Shown here one piece after another: positions 52,347 to 61,702 of a stretch of 64,000 bases of DNA. The notes below the pieces were generated by a model. The model worked only from the letters and a program-made list of their open reading frames with translations, was not told the DNA's origin and did not search any database. Position 1 is the stretch's first letter. Each line of letters opens with the position of its first letter. The position numbers and the translations under genes were made by a program. This DNA comes from Paenibacillus pabuli (GTDB lineage: Bacteria > Bacillota > Bacilli > Paenibacillales > Paenibacillaceae): assembly GCF_039831995.1 (NCBI RefSeq), contig NZ_JBDOIO010000003.1, positions 3,286,001-3,350,000 on the forward strand, in the 5' to 3' direction.

Positions 52347-53579
52347 ATGATGGAGAGCAAAAGTTTTTGGAAGAGCGGGCATAAGCCCAGTCTCTTCGGG
52401 GCATTTCTGTATTTTGACATCAGTTTTATGATCTGGGGCATGCTTGGTCCGCTTGCGGTTGTTATTGCAATGGACTACCCGATGACCCCTCTGGAGAAAG
52501 CCAACCTGGTGGCACTGCCCATCCTTGGCGGCTCCATTCTTAGACTTGTCCTTGGCTTTATGTCTGATTATATCGGTCCAAAACTCACGGCGCAGATCGG
52601 AATGGGAGTAACACTTGTTCCCTTACTGCTAGGCTGGCTGTGGGTTGACTCGCTTAGCCAGTTATACGTTGTTGCTCTTCTGCTTGGTGTCGCCGGTGCT
52701 TCCTTTGCCGCTGCCCTTCCACTTGCGGGTCAATGGTATCCCAAGGAGCATCAAGGACTGGCTATGGGAATCGCCGGAGCAGGGAATAGTGGGACAGTGC
52801 TCGCTACCCTTTTTGCCAACCGACTGGCTACTCATTTCGGCAGCTGGGAAGTCGTTTTCGGACTCGCTATCATTCCAATCGTGGTCGTTTTCATCCTTTT
52901 CTCCATCTTTGCCCGTAACAGTCCTAACCGACCAGCACCGAAGAAGCTATCTGAATACGGCACCTTGCTGAAACAAAGGGATGCCTGGGTATTCTGTGCA
53001 TTTTATTGTGTAACCTTTGGCGGTTTCGTCGGGTTGTGCAACTATCTGACCATCTTCTTCAATACCCAATATGGCCTGTCGCCTGTTCGGGCCGCTGACA
53101 TCACAACCTTTTGCGTCATTGCAGGCAGCTTCTTCCGGCCTGTTGGTGGCTACTTGGCAGACAAAATCGGTGGTACGCGAATGCTAACATTCCTCTACAC
53201 GGGGGCCTGCATCATGCTTGTGGGCGTGTCTTTCCTCCCACCTCTTCCCGTTGTGGTCGTGATGTTATTCCTGGGCATGATGTGCCTTGGGGCGGGAAAC
53301 GGTTCCGTGTTCCAGCTGGTTCCGCAGCGATTCGGCAATGAAATCGGTCTGATGACGGGCATTGTCGGCGCGGCAGGAGGTCTGGGCGGATATGCACTCC
53401 CGCTGATTCTCGGTCAATTGTACAGTTCCTATCAGTCCTATACGCCCGGATTCGTAATCCTTAGTCTTATTGCGGCCGCATCCATGCTGCTCGTATTGAT
53501 TATGCAATCCAAATGGCGCGGCCAATGGCTGAAGAAGTCCTTTACGAGCAAAACGGAATCAACATCCCTCTCTTCCTAG
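52347..53579 (+). CDS. nasA: Nitrate/nitrite MFS transporter
   Basis: 410 residues, 12 transmembrane helices, NarK/NasA group of the major facilitator superfamily. The two nitrate-signature segments are visible: AGAGNSGTVLATLFANRLAT in TM5 and GAGNGSVFQLVPQRFGNEIG in TM11 region. Arg residues in GGSILRLVLGFMSDYIG and SFFRPVGGYLADKIGG are the usual substrate ligands. RBS GAGGAG 9 nt before the ATG. Imports nitrate for NasBC, encoded divergently, the same arrangement as in B. subtilis. Confidence 0.92.
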   Translation: MMESKSFWKSGHKPSLFGAFLYFDISFMIWGMLGPLAVVIAMDYPMTPLEKANLVALPILGGSILRLVLGFMSDYIGPKLTAQIGMGVTLVPLLLGWLWVDSLSQLYVVALLLGVAGASFAAALPLAGQWYPKEHQGLAMGIAGAGNSGTVLATLFANRLATHFGSWEVVFGLAIIPIVVVFILFSIFARNSPNRPAPKKLSEYGTLLKQRDAWVFCAFYCVTFGGFVGLCNYLTIFFNTQYGLSPVRAADITTFCVIAGSFFRPVGGYLADKIGGTRMLTFLYTGACIMLVGVSFLPPLPVVVVMLFLGMMCLGAGNGSVFQLVPQRFGNEIGLMTGIVGAAGGLGGYALPLILGQLYSSYQSYTPGFVILSLIAAASMLLVLIMQSKWRGQWLKKSFTSKTESTSLSS

Positions 53580-53610
53580 GCGATCAGGTTCACCCATAGC
53601 ACAACCTGAA

Positions 53611-53650
53611 AAGAGAACAGCACAGCCCTTTGGCTGCTGCTGTTCTCTTG
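53611..53650. terminator. Terminator between nasA and fabF
   Basis: AAGAGAACAGCA pairs with TGCTGTTCTCTT, with AGCC/GGCT inside (53611-53649). On the minus strand TTTTC follows the stem, so fabF is the better-served gene; nasA may use it too. Confidence 0.7.
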
Positions 53651-53653
53651 TTG

Positions 53654-54898
53654 TCAGGATGAATATTTACGAAATACGACAACGGCATTATGTCCGCCAA
53701 AACCGAAAGAATTGGACATTCCGATCTGCATTTCCACCTCTCTGGCTTCATTAGGCACATAATCCAAATCACAGTCCGGGTCCTGCTGCTCCTGATTGAT
53801 GGTTGGTGGAATGAGGCCATGCTGTAAGGTTTGGATCAGTGAAATGGCTTCCGCTCCACCCGCGGCTCCCAACATGTGCCCAGTCATCGATTTGTTAGCC
53901 GTTACGGGAATGCGATAAGCTGCATCACCGAAAAGTTGCTTGATAGCTCTGGTCTCCGATAGGTCTCCCGCTTCGGTACTGGTCGCATGGGCGTTTATCA
54001 CATCGACTTCATGGGGCTCAAGCTTCGCATCAGCAAGAGCCGCTCTCATTGCCAGAAATGCTCCTCGTCCTTCCGGGTGGGTTGCAACCATGTGATAGGC
54101 GTCTGAACTGGCTCCGTATCCCACAATTTCAGCGAGAATATTCGCGTTTCTAGCCAGGGCATGTGATAGAGATTCCACCACCACAATCCCCGCACCTTCT
54201 GCCATAACAAAGCCATCTCTGCCTGCATCGAACGGTCTGCTTGCCTTTTCATAGGTTTCGTTTCTAGTCGATAATGCGGTGGCATTACCGAAGCTGGCCA
54301 GCGAAACTTCCGTTATGGCCGCTTCGGTTCCCCCTGCAATAATGACATCTGCGCCTCCGTCACGAATCAGCCGGAAAGCTTCACCTATGGCTGTATTCCC
54401 GATTGAACAGGCAGTTACAGGGGAAAGGGTCGGACCCCAACATCCGAATTTCATGCTTACCATGGCTGCTGCCATGTTGGAAATCATCATCGGCACAAGG
54501 GTTGGACTCACCCGGCCGGGGCCACGTTCTGACAACAGCTTCCCTTGCTCCATCAATGTTTGAATGCCGCCGATACCGGAACCAATATATACTCCAACCC
54601 GCTCTCTGTCCACTTTCTCCATATCCAGACCCGAATGTACAAGAGCGTCGTCAGCTGCTGCTACAGCGAACTGGCAAAATCGGTCCATACGGCGGGCTTC
54701 CTTGCGTCCGAAGCGGCCCTCTCCGTCAAAATCCCGGACGACACCGGCCATTTTGGTTTTATATGAAGTGGTATCGAAGCTGTCGATTAATGATATTCCT
54801 GATTTCCCTTTCACGAGTCCGTTCCAAAATGTATCTACATCATTCCCCAGCGGCGAGATGATTCCCATACCCGTAATCACAACACGTTCGCGTTCCAT
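53654..54898 (-). CDS. fabF: 3-oxoacyl-[ACP] synthase II
   Basis: 414 residues, normal KAS II length. Catalytic triad Cys164 (VTACSIGNTAIG), His304 (NAHATSTEAGD) and His341 (KSMTGHMLGAAGG) are intact, with the Gly-rich GFGGHNAVVVF end. RBS TAAGGAGG. Elongates acyl-ACP by two carbons. It is not next to acpP or other fab genes, so it may be a second copy of the housekeeping enzyme or serve a special lipid. Divergent from a broken MmyB-type regulator. Confidence 0.92.
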   Translation of the reverse strand: MERERVVITGMGIISPLGNDVDTFWNGLVKGKSGISLIDSFDTTSYKTKMAGVVRDFDGEGRFGRKEARRMDRFCQFAVAAADDALVHSGLDMEKVDRERVGVYIGSGIGGIQTLMEQGKLLSERGPGRVSPTLVPMMISNMAAAMVSMKFGCWGPTLSPVTACSIGNTAIGEAFRLIRDGGADVIIAGGTEAAITEVSLASFGNATALSTRNETYEKASRPFDAGRDGFVMAEGAGIVVVESLSHALARNANILAEIVGYGASSDAYHMVATHPEGRGAFLAMRAALADAKLEPHEVDVINAHATSTEAGDLSETRAIKQLFGDAAYRIPVTANKSMTGHMLGAAGGAEAISLIQTLQHGLIPPTINQEQQDPDCDLDYVPNEAREVEMQIGMSNSFGFGGHNAVVVFRKYSS

Positions 54899-55040
54899 AT
54901 CTTACTCATCCTCCTTAGCCATTTCGTGCTACCCGACTGAACTTCTGCATTTATATTGGCACGTGCAGTATCCTATTACAAGTTGTCAATTATAATAGTA
55001 TAATGACTACCATGATAAAATGAGGTTGGGGTGGAATAAG

Positions 55041-55906
55041 ATGAACCAGGATGTCAGGCTTCAGGCATTATCCGTATTTTTGAAAACACAACGTGCCAAA
55101 ATTGCTCCCGCAGCGGTCGGTTTGCCGGAAGGTACCCGGCGCAGAACACCAGGTTTGAGAAGAGAAGAGGTCGCCCAATTGGCTGGCGTAAGTACGACTT
55201 GGTACACCTGGCTTGAACAGGGAAGGGATATCCAGGTATCTCATTCGGTGCTGGATAACATTGCTTCCGCACTCAAACTGACCCCGGATGAACGCAAGTA
55301 CTTGTTCTCTCTTGCCATGGAGCATTACTCGGAGCTGCATATCCCTGAGGAAGAACCTTACCAGCTCCATCCTTCCCTGCAAAAAATACTGCAGGAGCTC
55401 CAGAATTGTCCACCATCATTTCCGATCGCCGCTGCTACATTGTTGGCTGGAATGAGGCAGCCAGGCATGTCTTCATCGATTTTGAGCAGATTCCTGCGGA
55501 ACAGCGAAATATGATCAGTCTATTATTTGAACGAAAGGAATTTCGGAGACTGGCGGTAAACTGGGAGGATTTTGTCCTCGGATACCTTGCGATCTTCCGT
55601 GCCTATTACGGCCAATATGTCGATGATGAATGGTACAATCTGTTTCTGAATGAAATGATGGATCGATATCCGGAGTTCCAGTCCCTGTGGAAACAAAGCA
55701 GCGTGAGCAGTGCACCAGATGTACTGATTGAATTCAGACATTCCAGAGCCGGCAAAATGTTGTTCGACCTGACCTCGTTACAGGTGCAGGGGAATACCGA
55801 TCTGCGGTGCAGCATCTACACACCAGCACAGGATACGGCCACCGAACGGAAATTGATGCGGCTTATGGAACGGGAGAAAGAACGTCAAGCCAAACCTAAC
55901 GTTTAA
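55041..55906 (+). pseudogene. MmyB-type XRE-family regulator, split by a frameshift
   Basis: First part from ATG 55041 (RBS GGGGTGG): HTH with LKTQRAKIAPAAVGLPEGTR, then TPGLRREEVAQLAGVSTTWY and TWLEQGRDIQVS, the usual start of the family. It runs in frame to QNCP near 55412. The ligand-binding part continues in another frame as TIISDRRCYIVGWNEAARHV through to ENREKERQAKPNV-like end at 55906. Reading TGTCCACC as TGTCCCACC restores one protein of ~288 residues, so one base is missing near 55409-55413. Could be a true mutation or an assembly error. Divergent from fabF. Confidence 0.8.
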
Positions 55907-55930
55907 ACGGCATCCCCATGCAAATAAACG

Positions 55931-55966
55931 AAAAAAAATCCGAGCGGATTCCGCTCGGATCTTTTT
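55931..55966. terminator. Bidirectional terminator
   Basis: ATCCGAGCGG / CCGCTCGGAT (55938-55960) with a 3-nt loop, eight A before and CTTTTT after. It ends the MmyB-type gene and, on the minus strand, the metNIQ operon. Confidence 0.9.
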
Positions 55967-56026
55967 AGTAGATCAGCCAGCCCTTTTCATCGGATACTGA
56001 TCAGATCACTTTATGCATATCAAATG

Positions 56027-56872
56027 TTATTCAAAAGCCGGAATGGCGATGTCCGCATACTTCTCTTCGAAGAAAGCCTTCACTTCTGGTCCTGCCATGC
56101 GTTTGGCCAGCTTCTGAATCGCTTCGGAATCCTTGTTGTCTTCACGTGCAACCAGAGTGATCGCAAAATGGGAGTCATCCTTTTCTGTGAACAATGCATC
56201 CTTCTTCGGTGTAAGTCCCAGCGGGCTTGCATACGCTGGCGTCATGGCAACCAGATCTGCATCATCCAGCATACGGGCCAACATGAGCAGGTCCACTTCC
56301 TGGAACTTAAAGTTCTTCGGATTCTCAATAATGTCCGCTTGTGTTGCGTTGAATCCTACGCCTTCTTTCAGCTTGATCAGACCGTTTTGTTCCATCATGA
56401 CCAATGAACGTCCAATGTTGGAAGGGTCATTGGCAATAGCAACCGTTGCCCCTTCAGGCAGTTCCTCAGTGGATTTATACTTTTTGGAATAGGCGCCGTA
56501 GATCGCGTTGTAGATCGGCTGTACAGCTACCAGATTCGCATTATTGGCTTCGTTAAATTGAGTCATGTAAGGCACATGCTGGAAGAAGTTGGCGTCTACT
56601 TCCTTGTCTTTCAATGCCGTATTCGGTTGAACGTTATCGGAAAGCACGACTACCTCCAAATTCACGCCATCTTCCTTAAGCAGCGGCTTTACAATATCCA
56701 GTACATCCGTCATTGGCGGAATCAATGTGGCCACTTTCAAAGTAACTTCCTGAGTCGCATGGCTGCCTTCATTATTTCCCTCCGCAGCAGGTGTCTCTTC
56801 TTTCTTGCCGCATGCGGACACAACCAGCATGACTGCGAGCAGCATAAGGATCATTTTTGATTTCATTCCCAT
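56027..56872 (-). CDS. metQ: Methionine ABC transporter substrate-binding lipoprotein
   Basis: 281 residues. Lipoprotein signal with lipobox VSAC (MLLAVMLVVSACGKKEE), then a Glu/Ala/Asn linker. NlpA/MetQ fold: VEVVVLSDNVQPN-like region, VDANFFQHVPYMTQFNEANN, ANDPSNIGRSLVMME and ADLVAMTPAYASPLGL. RBS GAAGGGG. Third gene of metN-metI-metQ, 67 bp after metI. Binds methionine, probably including D-Met or its sulfoxide. No S-box was found for the operon. Confidence 0.9.
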   Translation of the reverse strand: MGMKSKMILMLLAVMLVVSACGKKEETPAAEGNNEGSHATQEVTLKVATLIPPMTDVLDIVKPLLKEDGVNLEVVVLSDNVQPNTALKDKEVDANFFQHVPYMTQFNEANNANLVAVQPIYNAIYGAYSKKYKSTEELPEGATVAIANDPSNIGRSLVMMEQNGLIKLKEGVGFNATQADIIENPKNFKFQEVDLLMLARMLDDADLVAMTPAYASPLGLTPKKDALFTEKDDSHFAITLVAREDNKDSEAIQKLAKRMAGPEVKAFFEEKYADIAIPAFE

Positions 56873-56939
56873 TCTAACCCCTTCATCGTGTAATCTGTAA
56901 TGTCCTACTCAATTCTTCTCATCTGTAAACCTTTTTGCC

Positions 56940-57608
56940 TCATGATCTGCGATCCAGCCAGCGGGACAATCTGCTTCCGGTAAACTGGATCATCTGCACC
57001 AGAATGATCATCATGATGATCGTAAATACCATGATCTCCGTCTCGAACCGCTGATATCCGTAACGAATGGCAAAATCGCCTACGCCTCCACCACCGACAA
57101 TCCCCATCACCGTGGAATAGGAGATAAAGCTGATCGTTGCCGTGGTCAGTCCAAGTACGAGACCTGAACGTGCTTCCACATACAAAAATTTCAGCACAAG
57201 CTGCATGGTTGATGCACCCATCGACGATGCAGCCTCAACCACACCTTTGGGCACATCGAGCAGTGCCTGTTCTACTAAGCGGGCATAGTAAGCAATCGCG
57301 ATAACGGAAAGCGGCACGGCCGCCGCCAATGTGCCCATCGCCGTACCCACAATCATCCGCGTGAACGGAATCATGAATACAACCAGCAGCAGAAACGGGA
57401 ACGAACGAATGATATTGACAAGGCTGCCCAGAATCGTGAACAGAGGCCGGTTCTCATACCGTTGTCCTCTTCTGAACAGATACAGCAGCGTACCGAGCGG
57501 AAGCCCGATCAAGACAGCTGCCCCAATCGAGATGCCAACCATGACAAAGGTCTCTCCGATCGCCTTCCATATCTCATCCTGATACTTCAATACGGATTCA
57601 GGTATCAT
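56940..57608 (-). CDS. metI: Methionine ABC transporter permease
   Basis: 222 residues, five transmembrane helices. Typical MetI segments are IGETFVMVGISIGAAVLIGL near the start, NIIRSFPFLLLVVFMIPFTR, and the EAA loop PKGVVEAASSMGASTMQLVL. The end has GGGGVGDFAIRYGYQRFET. The ATG shares a base with the metN stop (TAATG), so translation is coupled. Forms the membrane channel for MetN and MetQ. Confidence 0.92.
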   Translation of the reverse strand: MIPESVLKYQDEIWKAIGETFVMVGISIGAAVLIGLPLGTLLYLFRRGQRYENRPLFTILGSLVNIIRSFPFLLLVVFMIPFTRMIVGTAMGTLAAAVPLSVIAIAYYARLVEQALLDVPKGVVEAASSMGASTMQLVLKFLYVEARSGLVLGLTTATISFISYSTVMGIVGGGGVGDFAIRYGYQRFETEIMVFTIIMMIILVQMIQFTGSRLSRWLDRRS

Positions 57609-58393
57609 TATTCCTTGTCCTCCATTCCCACCGTCGTTGCCTCTTCGCCTGTAAGCAGGGACGTCAGCAAATCCGGCTGCGGTGCGGGAATGCTGCGAAC
57701 TTCGGCTTCCGTTAGTGTGCGGACAATACGCCCTTCCTTCATAATGGAAATCCGGTGGCAGAGTCTTCGCGCAACCTCCATCTCATGCGTAACCAGCACG
57801 ATGGTCACACCCAGTGTCTCATTGACATGGCGCAGCACATCCAGAATACCATTCGTTGTCTGTGGGTCGAGCGAAGACGTCGGTTCATCACAGAGCAATA
57901 CATCAGGCCGGCTCGCAAGAGCCCTCGCAATGGCCACGCGCTGCTTCTGCCCTCCGCTTAACTGAGCAGGATATTGCTTCGCCTTATCCTCAAGACCCAC
58001 AAATCTCAACACCTCAAGTCCGCGTTCTTCCCGTTCTTTCCGGGAAACACCTGCCAGTTCAAGAGGCATGCATACATTGCCAATCACCGTTCGGTTGCTC
58101 AACAGATTGAAGTGCTGAAAAATCATGCCGATGGAACGACGCGCCTGACGAAGACCGCGTTCGCTCATCCGGGTCAGCTGCTGTCCGCCTACGGTTATTT
58201 CACCCGAGTCCGGCTGTTCAAGTCCGTTCAGCATGCGGAGAAGCGTCGATTTGCCTGCACCGCTGGAGCCGATGATACCGTGAATCTCCCCCTGTCCCAC
58301 TTCAAGCGAGACAGAGCTTAACGCCTCGAATCCCTGATCAGCCCGGGACCCGCGTTCGTTATAACGCTTGCTTACGCCGTATAATGAAATCAT
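57608..58393 (-). CDS. metN: Methionine ABC transporter ATP-binding protein, short form
   Basis: 261 residues. Walker A GSSGAGKST (42-50), signature LSGGQKQRVAIARAL, Walker B VLLCDEPTSSLD, and H-loop LVTHEM. RBS GCAGGAGG. Family members are usually ~340 residues and carry a C-terminal NIL domain that binds methionine and inhibits transport. This one stops soon after the ATPase domain (LTSLLTGEEATTVGMEDKE), and the overlap with metI shows the stop is the natural one. So feedback inhibition through NIL is not expected. Confidence 0.9.
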   Translation of the reverse strand: MISLYGVSKRYNERGSRADQGFEALSSVSLEVGQGEIHGIIGSSGAGKSTLLRMLNGLEQPDSGEITVGGQQLTRMSERGLRQARRSIGMIFQHFNLLSNRTVIGNVCMPLELAGVSRKEREERGLEVLRFVGLEDKAKQYPAQLSGGQKQRVAIARALASRPDVLLCDEPTSSLDPQTTNGILDVLRHVNETLGVTIVLVTHEMEVARRLCHRISIMKEGRIVRTLTEAEVRSIPAPQPDLLTSLLTGEEATTVGMEDKE

Positions 58394-58523
58394 GGAGATT
58401 CCTCCTGCGATTAATCATGCATGGTTCTTCGAGAACACATGAAGAAAGCCCGCACAGCCGATAACCGGAGCGCGAGCAATCCTGTTCATTTATAATAAAG
58501 CAACATTCTGTGTGAAACAAGCC

Positions 58524-60809
58524 TTAACGAGAGATATCTGTTATTAAATCGTTTGCAAGATACAAGCTGAATCGCCCGTTCGAGGAACCGATGTATATTT
58601 CATCCCCTACCCGATTCATTGTGCCATTCTTGGCATCCCGATCCCGGTGTTCCGGTGATCCCATGACCACGTCATACACGCGGCCAACCAGCGTACCATC
58701 CTCTTTGTTCATGACCAGAAGATCGTCACCCATGGGTAACAGGAGTTGGTCATGAATGGTCAGGTAACTCCCCTGGTTGGTAGGATATTTCAATGAAGAG
58801 ATCGTATGTTGTGCGTCCCAGCGTGTTTTTCCCGTATTATAATCCAGTGCAGCCGGGTAACCGTTCTTGATCACAACGATTTGATCACCTTCCACAAGCC
58901 CTCGTTCGACCTTGTCGTTTAACGTCCATACTTTCTTATCGTTCCTGGCATCATACAGTGTCGTTGTAAAATCGAAATAATCTCCATAATGGTCACCTTG
59001 CTTATTTTCGCGGATCAACAGCATGCCATCATTCAGGACTTCGAAGCGCTGTCCGTTCCGAGCCTGAAAGTGAGCGAGTTTCTTGCCTGAATTCAGGTCA
59101 ACTAACACCCACTGATCCCCAAGCAGCATCCAACGTTCAGGCTGTGCCTTCGTGAATGGATCAAGCCGGGTTATTCCGTCGAAGTACGGATCATTCTCGA
59201 TATGATCCACAGTAGGCTTACCGGTTTTGATACTCCATACCGTACGACCTGATAGCGGGTCGGCTGCAATCAGTTGATTTTTCTCCCAATACATCACATG
59301 CGGGTCATCTGCCGTCTGGTTGAACAATTGGTATCCGGCACTTAGCTTCTTTGTCCAGAGGGTTTTGCCATTAGAACTGTTCAGCACGGTGATTCGTCCC
59401 TGACTGGAGCCTTCCGCAACCGGGCTATCCACCACCACAACATGTTCCGCAGCTGTAATACCACGAAGTGAAAGTTTGGAGCCGGGTTTGTACTCCCACT
59501 GCACTTTCCCATCCGATAGTTTAATGTGACGTATGCGGTCTTTGTACTCTTGATCTCCCGGAGTATAAGACGTAAAGAGCGTTACACCTTCACGCTTCGT
59601 ATCCACCTGCGCTTGGAGTGCGCCGTAGCCTGCATGGATCTCCCACAAATTTTTTCCGGTATGTCGATCAAGGGCGTATACGGATTTGTCATAATGCATG
59701 CCGCTAAATCCGCCGTCGTCTCCTTTCATCAGAAGCACATCCTCTGTTGCTGCCTGCAAAAAGGGATAATTCAGCTTTCCCTGATTGGTCCATGTTGATT
59801 TCCACGGTAACGTTGAAGGCAGTGTTTTGCCAACAATTTTGGTTGTGAACTGATCGTCGTCCGAACGACTGAAATTCCAATCCGATGGGACCACATTATT
59901 ACGATCATCCACCGGGATGTTCCAGCGTGTTTGCAGGAGCCTTCCCGTCTTGCTGAACGTTACCAGAAACTGTGCATCTTCCCGCTCATACCGCCAGGTC
60001 TGTCCAATGCTCATGGTAACATTGGTTTCATTCAGATTCTGGGAATGCTCTTTCCAATCCGGCTCGCCAAGCCACTGGGCAGCTTGTTTCGAAGTAGTGC
60101 TTTTATTTAATAAGATATCCGTCAGATGACGCACATCTGTTGTAGACATGGAAGCCTGATTCCCGAACCAGCCGTCCGCTACGTTCACGTGCTGCTGCAC
60201 GTCCTTCGCCCTAACCCAGATGATCGCTGGACGGTATACGTTCGACTCTTTGTTCCAGGTCCGAGGGGCAACGGAGACGCCATACCAATCCTTCGTCGCT
60301 GCCACGATTAGTGCATGATCCGTTAGAGAAGCCCCAGAAGGCCAGCTTGTCTGGCTTCCAGGATACAGATACAGCTTACTGCCCGTCCGGAGTGTAAAGT
60401 TCTGCGGAACCAACCTTTTCAGCGTTTGGCTTTCCTTGGATACGTACCATCCGGGTACCCAGAAATTCCCGAACTCGTCATGATTCAATTTGATCCATTC
60501 TCCGCGAACAGTCTGTACTTTCATCTTTTCCCCGCCGGAGGTATGCGTGGATATTCTCATCAGATCAACGGGAACCTTGTGATCAACCGTTTGGGCATAC
60601 ACAGGCAGTCCTTTTCCCAAAGTAACGGTTTCTCCGGCTTTATAGGTTATTGATGTCGATAGGGCTTGTGTAACTGGTTCCGGCACTTGGCCTTCACGGG
60701 CAGCCACATTCAGATCCAGCAGCATGTATCCTGTAACCATCACAGCAGCTACTCCCGTAATGGTGATCCATCTGTAACCCCTTTTGCGCCAGTTCCCGCC
60801 TGTCTTCAC
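58524..60809 (-). CDS. Membrane-anchored PQQ-like beta-propeller protein
   Basis: 761 residues from GTG 60809 after GGAG. One N-terminal membrane segment (WITITGVAAVMVTGYMLLDL, ~14-33). ~60-220: two SH3-like or KOW-type strands regions (KVQTVRGEWIKLNHDEFGNF). ~330-755: repeated propeller blades with YALDRHTGKNLWEIHAGYG, VLNSSNGKTLWTKKLSAGYQ and ALDYNTGKTRWD, the PQQ/YncE-like WD repeat pattern. It faces the outside of the membrane. Enzyme activity is not implied; many such proteins are scaffolds or sensors. Single gene. Confidence 0.8.
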   Translation of the reverse strand: MKTGGNWRKRGYRWITITGVAAVMVTGYMLLDLNVAAREGQVPEPVTQALSTSITYKAGETVTLGKGLPVYAQTVDHKVPVDLMRISTHTSGGEKMKVQTVRGEWIKLNHDEFGNFWVPGWYVSKESQTLKRLVPQNFTLRTGSKLYLYPGSQTSWPSGASLTDHALIVAATKDWYGVSVAPRTWNKESNVYRPAIIWVRAKDVQQHVNVADGWFGNQASMSTTDVRHLTDILLNKSTTSKQAAQWLGEPDWKEHSQNLNETNVTMSIGQTWRYEREDAQFLVTFSKTGRLLQTRWNIPVDDRNNVVPSDWNFSRSDDDQFTTKIVGKTLPSTLPWKSTWTNQGKLNYPFLQAATEDVLLMKGDDGGFSGMHYDKSVYALDRHTGKNLWEIHAGYGALQAQVDTKREGVTLFTSYTPGDQEYKDRIRHIKLSDGKVQWEYKPGSKLSLRGITAAEHVVVVDSPVAEGSSQGRITVLNSSNGKTLWTKKLSAGYQLFNQTADDPHVMYWEKNQLIAADPLSGRTVWSIKTGKPTVDHIENDPYFDGITRLDPFTKAQPERWMLLGDQWVLVDLNSGKKLAHFQARNGQRFEVLNDGMLLIRENKQGDHYGDYFDFTTTLYDARNDKKVWTLNDKVERGLVEGDQIVVIKNGYPAALDYNTGKTRWDAQHTISSLKYPTNQGSYLTIHDQLLLPMGDDLLVMNKEDGTLVGRVYDVVMGSPEHRDRDAKNGTMNRVGDEIYIGSSNGRFSLYLANDLITDISR

Positions 60810-60907
60810 ATCTGTTCACTCCATCCATTTGAAGTTATTTCCATTAAAGACGTTTTGAACAAGGAAAAGTTACGATCCCATCAAAATAAAAAGTTCTGTC
60901 CTGTCCT

Positions 60908-61702
60908 TCATCTGACATCCAGCATTGCCGAGTAATAAGGGAATTCACAGCCTAGCGTGTAAGCCGTAGTAAGGGATGCGATAAAATAAATTACAAAACA
61001 CAGATCTGCCCTGGAATACCCGATCTGGATGTAATATGTCCGGCTTGCGCCATCTGCGAATCCTTTTGCTTCCATGGCGATGGCCATGCGCTCTGCACGC
61101 CGGATGCTCTGCGCGAGCAGGGGAATGGCATATCGCTTCAATGTCGCGTATACATTCCAGTGCGAGACACGCTGCTGCGTGCCGCGAATGCGGATTGCAT
61201 AACGCAGTGTCTGGAATTCGTCCAGCAGAATGGGAATCATGCGCATGGCGGCCAAAAAGCTATAGGCATACTTGGGCGGCAGACGCCATTGCTGCATGAG
61301 TGAATAGAATAGACGAACCGGGCGGGTGGTCAGCCCAAACAATAATCCCGCAGCCGCCATGCTCAGGGAACGGAACCCCAGGTGCAGCCCGCGATAGAAG
61401 CTCTCTTCCGTGATATGTATCAGTCCATATCTGAACCACGTCGTCTCGCCTTTGCCAAACATCATCATGCCTGTCGAAGTGGAGATAAATATCAATAGAA
61501 AAGGCGACGCATAGAGCAGCAACCGATGCCACGGGTGACCCGTCCAGCATAGTAACAGAAGCATTACAGCAGCTACATTGATCATAATGTTCAGATTGTG
61601 AATAAGAATAACGAAGACAAACATCAGGGTCAGAAAAATAACTTTAAGGCCCGGATTCACGGCGTGCAGCCAGGTTTCACGATGAGGAAACGAAAGCTGC
61701 AT
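60908..61702 (-). CDS. ykoC: ECF transporter transmembrane (T) component
   Basis: 264 residues. Several transmembrane helices in the first 130 residues. Two coupling-helix motifs of EcfT are present: AMRMIPILLDEFQTLRYAIR followed by IRG, and RAERMAIAMEAKGFADG. The start overlaps the end of ykoD by 26 bp. It connects the two ATPase domains of YkoD with the S component YkoE. Last gene of ykoE-ykoD-ykoC. Confidence 0.88.
   Translation of the reverse strand: MQLSFPHRETWLHAVNPGLKVIFLTLMFVFVILIHNLNIMINVAAVMLLLLCWTGHPWHRLLLYASPFLLIFISTSTGMMMFGKGETTWFRYGLIHITEESFYRGLHLGFRSLSMAAAGLLFGLTTRPVRLFYSLMQQWRLPPKYAYSFLAAMRMIPILLDEFQTLRYAIRIRGTQQRVSHWNVYATLKRYAIPLLAQSIRRAERMAIAMEAKGFADGASRTYYIQIGYSRADLCFVIYFIASLTTAYTLGCEFPYYSAMLDVR

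Noticed and set aside
58394..58523. Possible SAM riboswitch before metN
   Set aside because: The 130-bp region has a small hairpin near the metN RBS but none of the conserved S-box core sequences.
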